Position numbers and translations under genes: made by a program. Shown one piece after another: positions 45,790-58,356 of a stretch of DNA of 64,000 nucleotides. Positions within the stretch are counted from its first letter, which is position 1. Each line of letters begins with the position of its first letter. The stretch comes from Entoloma clypeatum. Lineage: Eukaryota > Basidiomycota > Agaricomycetes > Agaricales > Entolomataceae. Below the pieces are notes generated by a model that worked only from the letters and a program-made list of their open reading frames with translations, was not told where the DNA came from and did not search any database. The stretch is from contig OY751485.1 in the NCBI GenBank assembly GCA_963565915.1, forward strand, positions 4,402,001 through 4,466,000, given 5' to 3'.

Positions 45790-46017
45790 CATTGAATGGC
45801 CATTGCGACAATTTCTGGGAGTTAATTACTGTGTTCAACTGGGGGGAGGGTCAAAATACTACGGGGGTGGCAGCAACATTCAATGTGCGGCACAATAAGG
45901 GCGACACAAGTCAGTGAAAACTGCGTGGGCACTCGAAAACCACGCGCCCATTGGTCAAACCGCGTGACATGACATTTCTGGGTGACCATTTATTTTTTGT
46001 ACAATTTGACCGTCATA
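45790..46017 (-). repeat. Right terminal inverted repeat
   Basis: Reverse complement starts TATGACGGTCAAATTG and pairs with 39,813-40,047 over about 228 bp. Confidence 0.92.
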
Positions 46018-48291
46018 TGGCCCTATGTACTCCATTTCACAATCCGAACTATCTGCCCTGCGAAACTTCATAGATGAACATTTGGCCATTGGTTTCATTC
46101 GCCCCTCTCGCTCTCCGCACGGCGCTCCGGTCCTCTTTGTCCAAAAGAAGGACGGTTCCCTCCGCCTGTGCGTCGACTATCAGGGCCTGAACAAAGTTAC
46201 CAAGAAGGATTGATACCCTCTTCCGCTCATCTCCGACCTCCTTTCCACTGCCGGAAAAGCGCGTGTCTATACCACTCTCAATCTCCGGCATGCATATCAT
46301 CTTGTCCACATTGCCAATGGAGATGAATGGAAAACCGCTTTCCGCACTCGTTACAGATCATTTGAATGGCTTGTTATGCCTTTTGGACTATCCAACGCCC
46401 CTGTCGCTTTTCAGTGATTTGTGAATGATATCTTCAGTGACCTCCTCGATGTTACAGTGGTGGTCTACCTCGACGACATTCTCATTTACTCCGACGACCC
46501 CGCCAAGCACCCCGACGATGTCAAGGACGTTCTCCGACATCTCCGCAAGAACGGACTTTACGTCCGCTCCGACAAGTGCGAATTTTCTGTCGACACAGTC
46601 GAATATCTTGGTTTCATCCTTTCTCCCTCTGGTCTCTGCATGTCCGAAACCAAGGTGAAGACCATTCAAGAGTGGCCTGAACCTCGGAAAGTGAAGGACG
46701 TACAGTCTTTCCTTGGATTCGCAAATTTCTATCGACGTTTCATCCACGGTTATTCGGACATCATTGTTCCGCTCACCCGACTCACCCGGAAGGGTACTCC
46801 GTTCCATTTCTCCGACTCCACACGGAGTGCGTTCAACGAGTTGAAGCTCGCTTTTACCAAGGCACCAGTCCTCACTCATTGGATTCCTGATCGACCTATT
46901 ATCATCGAGACGGACGCCTCCGACTACGCACTTGGTGCTACTTTGTCCATCCGGACCTCCGACGAGGAGATACACCCAGTAGTGTTCCACTCCTGCACCT
47001 TCACCGCCCCGGAACTCAACTACGACACGCACGACAAGGAGTTACTTGCTATCCATGAAGCATTCAAGGTATGGCGACATTACCTTGAAGGCTCCGCTGC
47101 TCCGATCGACGTTGTCACGGACCACAAGAACCTGGAGTACTTCACCACTACAAAGGTTCTCACCCGCCGACAGGCCCGGTGGTCCGAGTTCCTCTCTCAG
47201 TTCAATCTCTTGATTCGCTTCTGCCCCGGACATCTCGGTACCAAGCCGGACTCTTTGACTAGACGATGGGACGTCTATCCCAAAGAGGGGAATAGCGACT
47301 ATGCATTGGTAAACCCAAGCAACTTCCGACCAGTCTTTTCCCAAGAACAGCTGTCCGCATCTCTCCAAGCTACGGAGTTGTTCACCCCTGTTCTCCCCGC
47401 CACAGTCATAATGGACATTGAACAGTTGCACTCCGACATCCTCCACTCACTCCCATCCGACCCAATCTATGCCGACCATCTCAAGAAGCCCAAACCGCAC
47501 TGGTCTGTAGACTCCGACGGTTTCCTCCGTCATAGTGGTCGCATTTATGTCCCTGACTCCGATAACCTCCGGCTCCGCACCCTCCGCAACAAGCACAACC
47601 ATATTCTCTCCGGACACCCCGGACAGAACAAGACAGTTAGTCTCATTCAACGAGATTATACTTGGCCTGGTGTTCGAGACTTTGTCAAAAAGTACTGCAA
47701 ATCCTGCACCACTTGCATGCGCTCTAAACCTCAACGCCACAAGCCCTATGGTATGCTGAAGCAACTCCCAGTTCCGAACCTTCCGTGGAGCTCCATATCC
47801 ATGGACTTCATCGAGACACTTCCGACCTCCGGCGGTTTTGATGCAATCCTTGTTATTGTTGACCGAATGACAAAACAAAGCATTTTTGTTCCGACTACGA
47901 TCCACTGCACCTCCGAAGATCTAGCCACCTTGTTCATCCTGCATGTGTTCTCCAAGCACGGAGTACCGGAACATGTCACCTCCGACCGAGGCCCAGAGTT
48001 TGTCTCCCGCTTTTTCCGCTCCCTCGGAAAAGCCCTCAACATGACTCTGCACTTCACCTCTGGCTACCATCCTGAAGGCGATGGTCAAACCGAACGTACC
48101 AACCAAACCTTGGAACAGTACCTCCGCATCTTCTGCAACTATCAGCAGGACAACTGGTCCGAGCTACTTCCGCTTGCGGAGTTTGCGTACAACAATGCTC
48201 CGAGTGCTACGACCAGGATCTTGCCCTTCTTCGCCAATAAAGGTTATCATCCGAACCTCTCCGTCCATCTGGAGCACGACCTTGCATCCGC
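46018..48291 (+). pseudogene. Gypsy-2 Pol: RT, RNase H and integrase
   Basis: Reads [40 protein letters not shown], a TGA at 46211-46213 where KKDRYPLP is expected, [13 protein letters not shown], a second TGA at 46415-46417, then open to 48.3 kb: VVYLDDILIYSDD (RT catalytic motif), [35 protein letters not shown] and THDKELLAIHEAFKVWRHYL (RNase H), HPGQNKTVSLIQRDYTWPG with KKYCKSCTTC (integrase zinc finger), SMDFIETLPTSG, TSDRGPEFVSRFF and GYHPEGDGQTERTNQTLEQY (integrase core). The Plavaka-type element cuts it after HDLASA. Confidence 0.93.
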
Positions 48292-48559
48292 ATCAGCAAA
48301 GTGGTCCCACGGCCATAGCAAACCATAGCAAACACACTCACGTGCATAGCAGACATAGCACTGTGTAGTAACCTCACTGGCAGGCATAGCAATGTAGTAC
48401 TAAACCCCAATAGCAATGTAACATCATAGCACCATAACATTGTGTAGTATAGAAGCCTGGTAGGACCATAGTACTGTAGCTTCATAGGCTTGTGTAGGCT
48501 CAATAATTCTATAGGTTGACACTCTCAGTGTACACCACGAAGGAAGAGGTGTTTTTTTA

Positions 48560-49280
48560 TTTTTATTTTTTATTTCTGGGAAATACTCATGGTTCATTAT
48601 CTAACAGTACACAACAAGGTATATCTACAGAATTCACGGAGGAAGGTGGCAGCCCCGCAGTGGGCCGCATAGCCATACATCTCAATTAAATGGGCCTGAT
48701 TCGGCTGCGCGCACCTTGCACGGTAATGGGGGGAAGGGGTGAAGTCTGTGAACAAAGTAGCGCACACTGTGAACACTAGGTTTGAGGGAAGACATACACT
48801 GAACGGCGAGGAGAGAAAACACAGTATCAAACATGTCGGCCATGCTTAACGTGAGACGTCGTGAACCAGAAACCATAGGACGTGGACGAAAGCGGCGTAT
48901 CAACACTGGAACCGTGGGGCATTGTTGCTAGGCACGTTGGCTGGGAGAACACCGGTATAGTAGGATAGATGTCAGTATGCTCGGCAGCTCTTTAGTCGGA
49001 CGAGAAAACATACATGATAACGGTAGGTTTTTAGTCCTGTCATGCAATGCCGTGCGCTTGCTTGGATAGTCCTGTGGCACGACTCCAGCCACAACTGAAA
49101 AGACGGATAAGCGAGCCTAGTGACGCTGCAGACGTTATTGACTCACGACTATATGTTGACGAGGGGGCTTTGTAGTAGTAAGCTATCGGGTTCGGACCCA
49201 TAAGGGGTGAAAAAGGAGGTGGGAGTGTATATACTTATCATGGGCTATAGTAAACTCGACCCTGTTCCACTGAAATGAGT
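48560..49280. other. No recognisable gene inside the Plavaka-type element
   Basis: Follows the left subterminal repeats; contains a T-rich run near 48,550 and small frames without motifs. Confidence 0.4.
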
Positions 49281-49288
49281 GGGAGCAG

Positions 49289-49630
49289 TCAGACGCAGAA
49301 AACGGGGAAGTTTGAAACAAACTCACCACGTATAATCTTATCTATCGGGAGGTACTTCTCATGGCGCCTTTTGTACGTGGTCCTTATTATCGTAGCGCCC
49401 CCTTCATCCGCAGTAAACTCCTCGAACCTCCTCTTCAAGGTCGTATCGACATTGTATAAAAAGAGAACGTCGGGTTTACCCGTCGGTTCGTCGAAATGGG
49501 CGGCAAATGAATGCCAGCCCGAGGAGTCGTAGCCTCTGACCGTGTGGTGTTTTTCGCCATTGCTATGGTTCCCCCCGCTGTCCCAACACCCGTAAAAACC
49601 GCCGAAAGCGAAAGAGCATTGAAAACTCAC
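49289..49630 (-). other. Unidentified open segment inside the Plavaka-type element
   Basis: Minus frame of 113 codons with GWHSFAAHFDEPTGKPDVLF and LYNVDTTLKRRFEEFTADEG, followed by a gtgagt donor. Composition looks coding, but no family is recognised. It may be a captured exon. Confidence 0.3.
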
Positions 49631-49849
49631 TGATATACAAGGTCCGTGGTACCTACCTTGTTCAGCAGCGCACTGTATGTGTCAATGAACCACCCCAGCC
49701 GTCCGGAAGTCAAAGACTTGTCGGCCCGTGAAAGGCACGGCACTCTCCAAAGGACGATACCGCTTGGGGAGAGAAATGAATCGCGAAAACGGCAACCGAA
49801 CGGAAGAATTACTCACTGTTGGATTTGACGCGACATGATGTGGCAGTTG

Positions 49850-50130
49850 GGACTGAAAGAGGGTGTACAAACGATGATCAACGATTGGGTTGAAAGTGGA
49901 CAAACGATGACCAATGACTGAAAGAGGTTGAGGATGTACAAACGATGATCAACGATTTGAGTTTGGAGTGCACAAACGATGACCAACCACAGAAAGAGGT
50001 TGAGAGTATACAAAAGATAATCAATGACTGAAAGAGGTTGAGGGTATACAAACGATGATCAGCGGGTCGACGAGTGCGGGCGGTCCCAATCGAAAAATCA
50101 ACCTCGCGACCTACGACTAAAAGGCATTGA
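49850..50130. repeat. Degenerate tandem repeat, core acaaacgatgatcaacga
   Basis: Six or more irregular copies of (t)acaaacgatga(t/c)caa(c/t)ga separated by ctgaaagaggttgag(g) spacers. Confidence 0.75.
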
Positions 50131-50169
50131 GGGCATACAAGTGATGATCAACCGTTGGCTATGTATGTT

Positions 50170-51210
50170 CTCTAGCCAGATGGTGGCGCCGGGGCCGGGA
50201 CAAGCATGTGAGCTCCACAAATGTCTTGTTGTTCGCTGGTGACGGGAGGAGCAAGGAAATCACCAGACGTGGGTGTAACAGCGCAAGTGAATATGATAGA
50301 ATGTACGGTGCACTCAAATGCGTCGAACAGTTTTGCCTGGGCACCGAATATTCCGGTGCCCATGTTGATCGGAGTGTTGAGAAGGATCTCAGTCGAGCGA
50401 ATCGAAACTGGCGCGGGAGAACTCCGATTGGGGGATCCTAAGAGGTTCAGGAGCTAGACACGATGAGGTTAGTATTTTTTTTGTTTGAATTTGATGGTCC
50501 AAAACGCATTCTTTGGACGGAAGAGCGTTTGTAGCTCTTGGTTTGAAGGCTGGAGCGGGTCGATGAGCATGTACACCCGAGGCTGAAATGGGACAAATCC
50601 ACATCAAAATGATACCTCACGAAGAGGGATTGCTGCAGTCGATGTGGTCCGTCGGAAATATGTCGAGTTCGAGGAGCGAATGGGGAACTGAACGAACGAC
50701 GAGCCGGTGGCAATGGGCACGGCACCCAGAATCTCGACGCCTTCTCTGTCCCAGCCTCCAGATAGGACTGTGAATTCTCAAAAAAAGGATAGTCAGAATA
50801 CACGCCCATGGCGCAGATGATTGGAAACGTAAAGGTCAAAACGCAAGCAACGATTAGGGACTCAGGCATTCGGTAAATGAAGGAGTACTGCTTAAAATAA
50901 CTCTCAGCAGGACAAAAACACAAGAGCACTGAAGGCGATCACGGTAGTGTGGAAATGGCTATCGGTAAACGGGTGTTGTAAAACGAACTCTATTTTGTCC
51001 AGTGTCGTTTCTGGCTGTAGCACGCGGTTCAGGGCGCCGAGACCAAACATAACAATGAGCTGTTCGCTGGAAATCATTTGCCCAATTAGAGTCGTGTTCC
51101 GCTCAAGGGAAAGGGGGGTTGGCGTACGCACGCCATAATGACGACGGCAACAGCAGTGATGAAGCCCCTCAGGAACACCCTTCGTATTCTTCTTGTCATC
51201 CTTGGCCTTT
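50170..51210 (-). pseudogene. Remnant of a sulfate permease (SulP) family gene
   Basis: Minus strand, with changing frames, reads RRVFLRGFITAVAVVIMA, QMISSEQLIVMFGLGALNRV, QPETTLDKIEFVLQHPF, TTVIAFSALVFL, then after a stop FKQYSFIYRMPESLIVACVL, WDREGVEILGAVPIATGSS and RTTSTAAIPL. The order LRGF, (S)EQLxxMFGL, (T)TLDKxxFL, F(x)IYRxPE and WDxxGVxILGAV is that of fungal SulP transporters. Helices upstream of LRGF and the STAS domain are not recognisable, and stops interrupt it. It lies wholly inside the Plavaka-type insertion. Confidence 0.6.
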
Positions 51211-51964
51211 TGCTTCAAATCCTTCCTTTCCATCCCGATACTGGCTATCGTCCCCCCTTTACCTCCAACAATCCGGCCGCTTGAGGGACTGGCTAGTGCA
51301 ACGGAGGGACGTTCGTGACTTCTCCAAATTCCGGTGCCCCTGGGACGGCGAGAACCAAGGGATTCGATATTTATTATGGACCCTCGACCGACTCGGACCA
51401 CAGCATTGGCGAGATCTTGGTGGAGAAGAAGAAGAAAATGAGAGTTGGCTCGGCAGCAGTGAAGGCATCGTGCGATATCGGAGAGATCGTTGCCACGTTG
51501 CTTCTCGCTGCCAAGTCCGTTCTGAGCATGCCCAGCCCGACTTCTTCAGGATGAGACGCTTGCGTGGGGAGGAGTGAGGTTGTGGGGCGGTGGGGATTGA
51601 GTCCGAGAATGAGTTCGGGCTGCGCTGCTGGTCATCGAGGGGATCCCGGTCGCTTAGGGTGTGGTTGCGGTTCCGGGGAAGAAACGATGGGGCTTCGTGA
51701 CATCACCAACGACGGCCTAGACCTTGATAAACGATCGGTCAAAGCGACAGACCCTGGAAGAGATGGGGACTTGCGAGCGGGGCTGTTTGTCCGTTTGGGC
51801 AAACAGTCGTCGGCATGGCCTTATCGATGTCTGACTGAGGTAGGTTTTGATTATGTCAGAATATGTAGTACTAGTGTTATATTACATTGTATGCGTCGGT
51901 CTATTCTGAACGAAGTCTGCCTGACAATCCCTGCACGCGAGGATGAATTTACCCAGAAAGCCAA

Positions 51965-54900
51965 TTAATTGAGGGCGAAGAACAATTCCTTATCAAAGTA
52001 CTTGTTTAACCAAAATTCAGCACTGTACTCGAGGCTGTTTGCCTTTGTGAGACGTCGCTCAGCTTCTGCTCCAAATCGTGGCACCAAGTCGACGACTTCC
52101 CGGATCTGTTGTAGTGGTACAATGCCGCCCGTACGTGTTTTATCTGCCCTTATGGCTCTCTTTAGGATATACATTGACGAAGATTGTTCTGGGCAGGAAC
52201 TTCTTTTGGTCCGTGAACCTGAAAAGACAGGATTGAGTTGAGGCACGACGTCGAAGCGGTAGATATAAGTCAAAAAGCGGTCGGGGAGTTGTGTTGTAGT
52301 CGGAACAATTCTGAATATAAGCGCGACTTGACCGACATGGTGTCCTGGACGTTATGTGAAGAGGTAAACACATCAAGGGAGATGCCTAGTAAATACCTGA
52401 AATTCCACTGTACGGCCATTGCTGCTCAGGGTCTGTGTTGTAAACCACGGGATCTGAATAGCCATAGGGCCATAACTGGCATGGTGGGGCCGCGTTTATC
52501 GTCTTCGGAGGTAACAATTCATGGGGGGCGTGGTATGCTTTTGACTGCAAGCGAAATTTTGTCCAGACTTCAAGGTGAGAGAATGGGAGTTGTTGGTTAG
52601 TTCGAACAGCCGCTCGTCGCCCGCCAACAGTGAAAAGATTGGTGCCAGACCGAGTTTGAGTGACATATTCAGTAAGGGCGGCTGACAGGTCAGGCAACTT
52701 GTATTTCGACGACACTTCGTCCACGGTCACACGATTGAAGCTTGCGCGGTAGTTGAGGTGAAATCCAACCTGGGTGTCAGTAAATGTACGATATGGGAGC
52801 GGCATGCCAGGCTTCAATCCCTGCTCCAATTTTGAAGCTTCTGTGAAATAGTCAACTGTCCCGCGAGTTGTGCCCACCAAACGCGAAACAGGATCAATAT
52901 GTTCCAAAAGATCAGAAGTACCGTCGTCGTCAGGTTCGTCTCTATCAAGATCTGTATCAACGGCGATGTGGGACCCACTGATTCCTGCCTCACGCATTGC
53001 AGTCGCGAGATCAAAGCGGTGGCATTTGTCCCTTCGATCAAGATACCTGCAGATTTGCAGCTCATAGTCTTGGAAGTTCGTTGTGCATAAGGGATCCTTC
53101 ACTTCAGTGACGTGGCAATGCTCAGTGATGTCGGCCGTCCACTGGATTGGCACGCCGTTTGCGAGGATACTTGTGACGACACTTTGGAGGAACTCGAGCT
53201 TTGGGATGTACCAGTGGTCAAGTGTATTTCCCTTCTTTCCACGGCGACCTTCAGCTTTGATAATCGCATCCTTGAAATTGTGGAATTCGCGCAAAGCATC
53301 TTGGATCTTGACACAGGTTTTGTCGTTGATTACTCGTGCTTGTGCAAGGTATCGGAAATCCATCAGAGCACGAACCGCAGTAAGAAATTCCTTTGGAACA
53401 GCCCCCGCGATGAGAGCAACGATATACCGCTGAATATCTCGATGCTCGCGACCTGTGACCTGTTTCAGAGTCGAGATTCCTCCGGAGAAGTGTCGAAAGC
53501 CTGTGTGTGGCTGTAAGATCGCAAAACGGAAATCGATTTCAGCAGCACCAGCAACTTGAATACACCATTTGGCGTCGTGATCCCAAAAGAATTTGTGCCA
53601 GTGATGCAGAGGTTCTGGTGTCAGGAATTGTGAAGGATCAGATAGAGGCCAATCCCGCCAGAATGGGAGATGGACGCCATTCAAGCGAAAACCCAATGTC
53701 TTAATCCTCTTCATATAATTCGGGAGGTCCCATGGGTCAACCCTGGCTTCAACACGTGCTAACTGAGCTAATGTTTTAGTTGCAGTTTGTGGTTCGTGAC
53801 GGAAGGGATCACCGAATTGTTTGTAGGATGCCATCGTGATCGACGATGTTTGTCCTCCTACGCCAGAGAGGAGCGCTGCTTCAGGAGTGTCGGCAATATA
53901 GGAGGCGAGTGGCGTAAAACAGTATCGAACATTGCCGACAGGATCTCGCATCATGATTCCGATCTTTGCTGCAGTTTTCAGAGGCTCTACAATGAAATCT
54001 AGGCATTCATGCGTCAAACGAGCGTGGAGAACGCCGCAGTGTTTCTTATTCGCGATGAACTTCGGGATTGGGAGGAACGCAAGGAGAAGGAAGGCCCGGT
54101 TCGAGGATTTCATGCGAAAATCCATGTCCAGATTGGTGAGGCTGATGAGTAATGGATAAGCCTGTCGATGGCCTGTCATAACCGACACTTGTGTCTTGTC
54201 TGATGAGAGAATCGTGCCCAACAGCATTGCGCCTGGAGGAAGCGCATCCTGACAGACAATGGATAAGGTATTGATGTCAAATTTGGATAACTTGAACATA
54301 GACACACCTGCATTGACCATGCAGTATCACCTGATAACCAGTCCGTGAAGATTCGAGTAGTCTTTTCTGCTGTCTTAAATAGCTGAAATGGGGCGAGTTT
54401 GAGAGCGTCGCTGATGAGCGGGCTTTCTAAAATGGACTGCAGACACTCGATGGGATCTCGGTAAAGGAGTTGAAGGGGCTTCTTCGTTGGAACCCTGGTT
54501 TTCCAATGCTTGCTTTTCCATTTTGGTCCTGATGGGAGTAGCTCAGCCTGGCTGCGTAACGCTTTCGCAGACATGAATGATAATGAAAGACGTCGAATCT
54601 AGAAAGCCATTTCAGACAAAATACAATCCATTGGAAAAGTACTCACCATTCCGAGCTTCAGGAACTCATCAAGCATGGCCATGCTAAGATTTGAGCGCAG
54701 AAGAAAGGACGCGAGTTCCCACTCATCTCGTGAGGCAAAGGGGTAGTATGGAAGGTCTTCGCGGAATTCTGCAAAGTCATCCAAGTCGAAATTCTCCATG
54801 AACGTCCCTCCCCGTCCACATATTCGTGCAGCACCGGGATACCCTTCAACTGACGTCGGATCAGGAGAGTCAGAGTCGACATCCATGCTGTCCTCTTCAC

Positions 54901-55153
54901 TTCCAATCCAAACCGTATCGCCAGAAACCTCAATGGGAGGGGCACTCAGAGTTGCATCAATCGGCACCTGAGAGAGAGAGTTAACCGGCGAGTGTTCTCA
55001 ATTCTGCATTGTTTGCTCTGAATTGAGGGGCTCTGGAAGGGGGTGCATAGTTTGAGATCGACAAAGGCAGAATGGATTGTTCATGTGTTTGAGTAGAGAC
55101 GTTACATCTTTGAACGGTCGGCCACAAGTTGGGCAGTACTGACGCAGTGGCAT
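51965..55153 (-). CDS. Plavaka-family transposase with C2H2-like N-terminus
   Basis: ATG at 55153: YCPTCGRPFKDVTSLLKHMN is a zinc-finger start. Later exons: AARICGRGGTFMENFDLDDF, YYPFASRDEWELASFLLRS, LLPSGPKWKSKHW, FTDWLSGDTAWSMQ and, over an intron, DALPPGAMLLGTILSSDKTQ, MTGHRQAYPLLISLTNLDMD, ASYKQFGDPFRHEPQTA, LNGVHLPFWRDWPLSDPSQF, LTPEPLHHWHKFFWDHD, QVTGREHRDIQRYIVALIAG, FRYLAQARVINDKT, DHWYIPKLEFLQSVV and TADITEHCHVTEVKDP. After the 52,386 region intron the last exon gives YRFDVVPQLNP, DLVPRFGAEAERRLTK and FWLNKYFDKELFFALN, stop 51965-51967. This is the full Plavaka (CACTA-related / KDZ-group) transposase plan. No break found. Confidence 0.88.
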
Positions 55154-55291
55154 GATTGAAGAGGTCAGGTGATTTTATTATTACTTGGTAAACGTCGACT
55201 CACTTTCATAACAATCAACTCTCAATCATCCACCTTGTAGTGCGTCAACTTCCTCCACACGACTCACACTCAGGCTCATGGCATTACAGAA

Positions 55292-55684
55292 TTGTACAAA
55301 TGCCTTCATCATCCCAGGCCTGTTCAACTATTCCTACCAATGTACTTTAATTTTGCCATCCGATTTTTTACTCATTCCGAACTAACTCTGTTACTCGACA
55401 AACAGGGTCTTATGGATTTCGAGAAGGCCAAATGTCTTATGTATAATGCTTGGACACAACAACAACAATCTCGGAGAGTAAGGCGTGCTGCGAGACGTCG
55501 ACTCTCAGCTGCTTTGCAAGCTGTCACGTATGCCAATAACCGAGTCGACCATGCTGATTTATCTATGGGCCGTCTTGCATATTCCCTGTGTTCGCAAGGC
55601 ATTCCCGTTACTGCATGTAATGGGGAGCATCATCTTCATGTCGATGCAGGTTCGTCTTCTACTTTTCCTTCTTTTGTCGTCTAA
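55292..55684 (+). CDS. Possible small gene upstream of the DUF6532-like gene
   Basis: Plus frame with ATG 55301 region; reads MYFNFAIRFFTHSELTLLLD, KCLMYNAWTQQQQSRRVRRA and SAALQAVTYANNRVDHADLS. Coding-like but unrecognised; it could be an exon of the following gene or an independent transposon-encoded protein. Start not certain. Confidence 0.3.
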   Translation: MYKCLHHPRPVQLFLPMYFNFAIRFFTHSELTLLLDKQGLMDFEKAKCLMYNAWTQQQQSRRVRRAARRRLSAALQAVTYANNRVDHADLSMGRLAYSLCSQGIPVTACNGEHHLHVDAGSSSTFPSFVV

Positions 55685-55996
55685 CGGCTGTTTATTAGCC
55701 ACAAGTACTGTTTATTCCCCTGGTGTGGGTTCATTCCAAGTCGTACTTGACTAATTTTTGTATTTCATGTCTATCTATTGATCCAATATCATGAAACATG
55801 TAGCTTCACTCCTCGTTTTCTGGTGGCCCTTAGGAACTTTCGGGAAACTTTTGAACCATTTGCGGTCCACGCCTTCATGTTTGTGTATTTTCAGGTTCGT
55901 TTATGACACCGCTTATACTGATCAGACAAATATTTACATTTTCAGTACTTAGTTAAATTGGATCCACACAACTGGTTGACTTCGCGTTGTGGTGCA

Positions 55997-58356
55997 ATGA
56001 CTCGAGGTGCTGCGAAAGCAGCAGGTCCTGGTCGTTCTGTGGCCACGTCTCGCCAGTCGAAACGGAAATTGCAACCACAACCGCAACTGCAACCAACAAG
56101 TCCCAGTGTTGCAAAGTCGGGGGGCAATGCCGATGTTCCCATGGATGAAGGTATGACACTCCTGCGAATGTGCCAGTATCTCACGCGCCCGACAGCGACT
56201 GTCAATGGAAATGGCCGACCTGTGCGGTCTTCTCGTGGAATAGGAGGAGCTGTGGCACAACTTAGGAAGGTTGGCGAAAATATTCGTCCTGACCTTGAGC
56301 GGGGCAGCAACAAGCGCAAACCTGCCCACGCGATCCCGGAGGACATCTTGGAGAATGATATGGCCCCTCCTCCAAAGCGACAGCAAAGCTCTCGACGAAA
56401 GGTAAGTTTCACTTTCCAGAGAGTTGTCAAAACTAATGTCTGAACAGGCCAATCGTGTACCGTTAACTTCCGAGGATGAAGAAGCTTCCCCACATCCTGC
56501 CTCGCCACTCTCACCATGTGAGTCCCATCTGAAGCCTGGATTTGCCCATGCAAAAGCAGGTTCACGCTATGGTTTCAATGATGCTGGCCTTGCCAAATTT
56601 GGGCCTCATCCCGCAATAGGTAGACTCGTCCAGCTGGCACCCTTATTGTCTCTAACATCCATCAACTAGGCCATCACGCAAACCATACAATGCATTCCAA
56701 AAACCAGCAAGAAATTGTTCCCGATAGTGAGCCCGAACATATTGAGAATATCGAGTGTAAGTACATCCCAAATAGTTTTTGCTATTCACCTCAACTTACT
56801 TTCAGCAGCCATGGATGAAGCATCTCCCGATGAGGATGAACGTTTGGCTATTGAAACTCTTCATCGACGTGAAGCTCCACATCGTATGGTCCCGGCATCT
56901 GCGAGCAGCTCTGCCCAGGTGCGAGTTCATGATGGAGCTGAACACCGAACTGCAGATGGGGCATCTAGACAGGACGACGATGATGATGAGCCACAACAAG
57001 AGGTCCGGACCGTCCGTTGCATGATTCGGGATAAAGTTTCAACCTAACAATCGTGTATGACAGGGTGGCGATGACTTTATCCACAATGACAACAACAACA
57101 ACGGGGGTGACGAATCTGATGGGGAAGATATCGTTGCCGCACATAGGAAGAGAAACCATGCAACACGTGCTCCAAACGTGGATATGCTACATCACCATGC
57201 TAACGCCCAGGCTGCTGCAGATCTGGATGATGTCGACAAAGAGGAAGATGAGGAGATCATTGAAACCAAACGTGCCTTCCGTGGCTCAAGAGGACCAAAA
57301 CAGTTGACCCCTGATACTCTGACGTACTATCCTGCAGGGTGGAAGGTTGTGCTCACGCAGGCGAAATATGTTTATCAACTTCATCTCGCTACGATCGCCC
57401 CATTTCCAGAGCGCCAGAATGACTTGCACGAAGCTGCAAATATCCTCAAGGAATGCATTAATGAACGTCAAGATAATGGTGATATTCTTGAAGAGGGTTT
57501 GTTCTTTATTTCATTTGTTGCTCTTGACATGGTTATGATGTATTGCAACCAGGATATAGCCAGGATCGAAACATGAACATCGTCGTGAGTTTTTTCCCTT
57601 TGCTCATTGGAGACTGTGTTCATGCAAGACCTCAGGTATTCAAGGAAGGTTCAACATGGCGTGGTAGGATGAAGGATGTAGCGAGAGAAATTGTTAAGCG
57701 ACATTATGCCGATTTTCTGGAGGACGACAGCCACAACCAACTCCAAGCATATGAGAATATTGAACGGAACGTAATCCACCTCATTCGCAATGCCTTTTAT
57801 CTTCAGAACGGAAAAGACGAAGAAGTATAACCATGACTACCAATTCCTTTTGTGAACAGTGATAACATATTTTTATAGAATCGAACAGAAAACTGGGCAC
57901 ACCCTGCACTTCGAGACCTGTGTATCCGTTTTTACTATGAGAAGCCCGATTCGGTTGGTCGTGTCTGGTTTGAGAACAGAATCCCTAGCCGAGCCATTGT
58001 CTTGGCTGCGACTTGCGTAATTCCAAATTCTATTCCAAACTCAGGTTACTGATCATTGTATAGATAAGAAATTGTCTTGATGAATGGACAACTGGCCGGG
58101 AGCGCAAGATTGAATTTCGAGGTGCTCTTTATCGCACTGCATATCAATCGCTCAACGATACCGTGAGGCTATTGCAGGACGCGAAGGACCAATATCATTA
58201 CAACAAATTTGTTATCAATCAGAAAGCATGGCATGAGGCTGGCATGTATGTATTTCAACTCATGCTATCGTGATATTTGATAACTTTGATTTTGACAGGG
58301 CTTTATTAAATCGGGAACCAGCTGAGAAATTTCCCGCAATGATTATTTTGGACTGA
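55997..58356 (+). CDS. DUF6532-like protein encoded in the Plavaka-type element
   Basis: ATG 55997 (MTRGAAKAAGPGRSVATSRQ); the N-terminal half is disordered, Pro/Gln/Asp-rich and spread over several exons (SRYGFNDAGLAKFGPHP, DEASPDEDERLAIETLH, GDDFIHNDNNNNGGDESDGE). The C-terminal domain reads FRGSRGPKQLTPDTLTYYPA, WKVVLTQAKYVYQLHLATIA, VFKEGSTWRGRMKDVAREIV, NWAHPALRDLCIRFYYEKPD, SRAIVLAATC, IRNCLDEWTTGRERKIEFRG and HYNKFVINQKAWHEAGM; stop 58354-58356. Layout and the late IRNxLDEW...H segment resemble DUF6532 proteins, which I recall as common beside such transposons. Function unknown. Confidence 0.6.

Larger units (their letters stand above)
39813..46017. mobile_element. 6.2-kb integrase-encoding DNA transposon with long TIRs
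   Basis: Terminal inverted repeats of about 230 bp (39,813-40,047 and 45,790-46,017) start TATGACGGTCAAATTG and differ by a few substitutions and one indel of about seven bases. A 6-bp target duplication flanks it. Inside are four genes: unknown protein A (-), Cys-rich protein B (-), a retroviral-type DDE integrase (-) and a BTB protein (+), the last two divergent. No DNA polymerase, ATPase, protease or capsid gene is seen. All four genes look open, so the element is young. Confidence 0.85.

Noticed and set aside
39813..46017. Classification of the 6.2-kb element as a Polinton/Maverick
   Set aside because: The 6-bp duplication, long TIR and integrase fit, but no polB, ATPase, protease or capsid gene is present and the TIR does not start with AG; kept as unclassified.
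46388..47446. Minus-strand ORFs opposite gypsy-2 pol
   Set aside because: Antisense shadows of the RT/RNase H frame.
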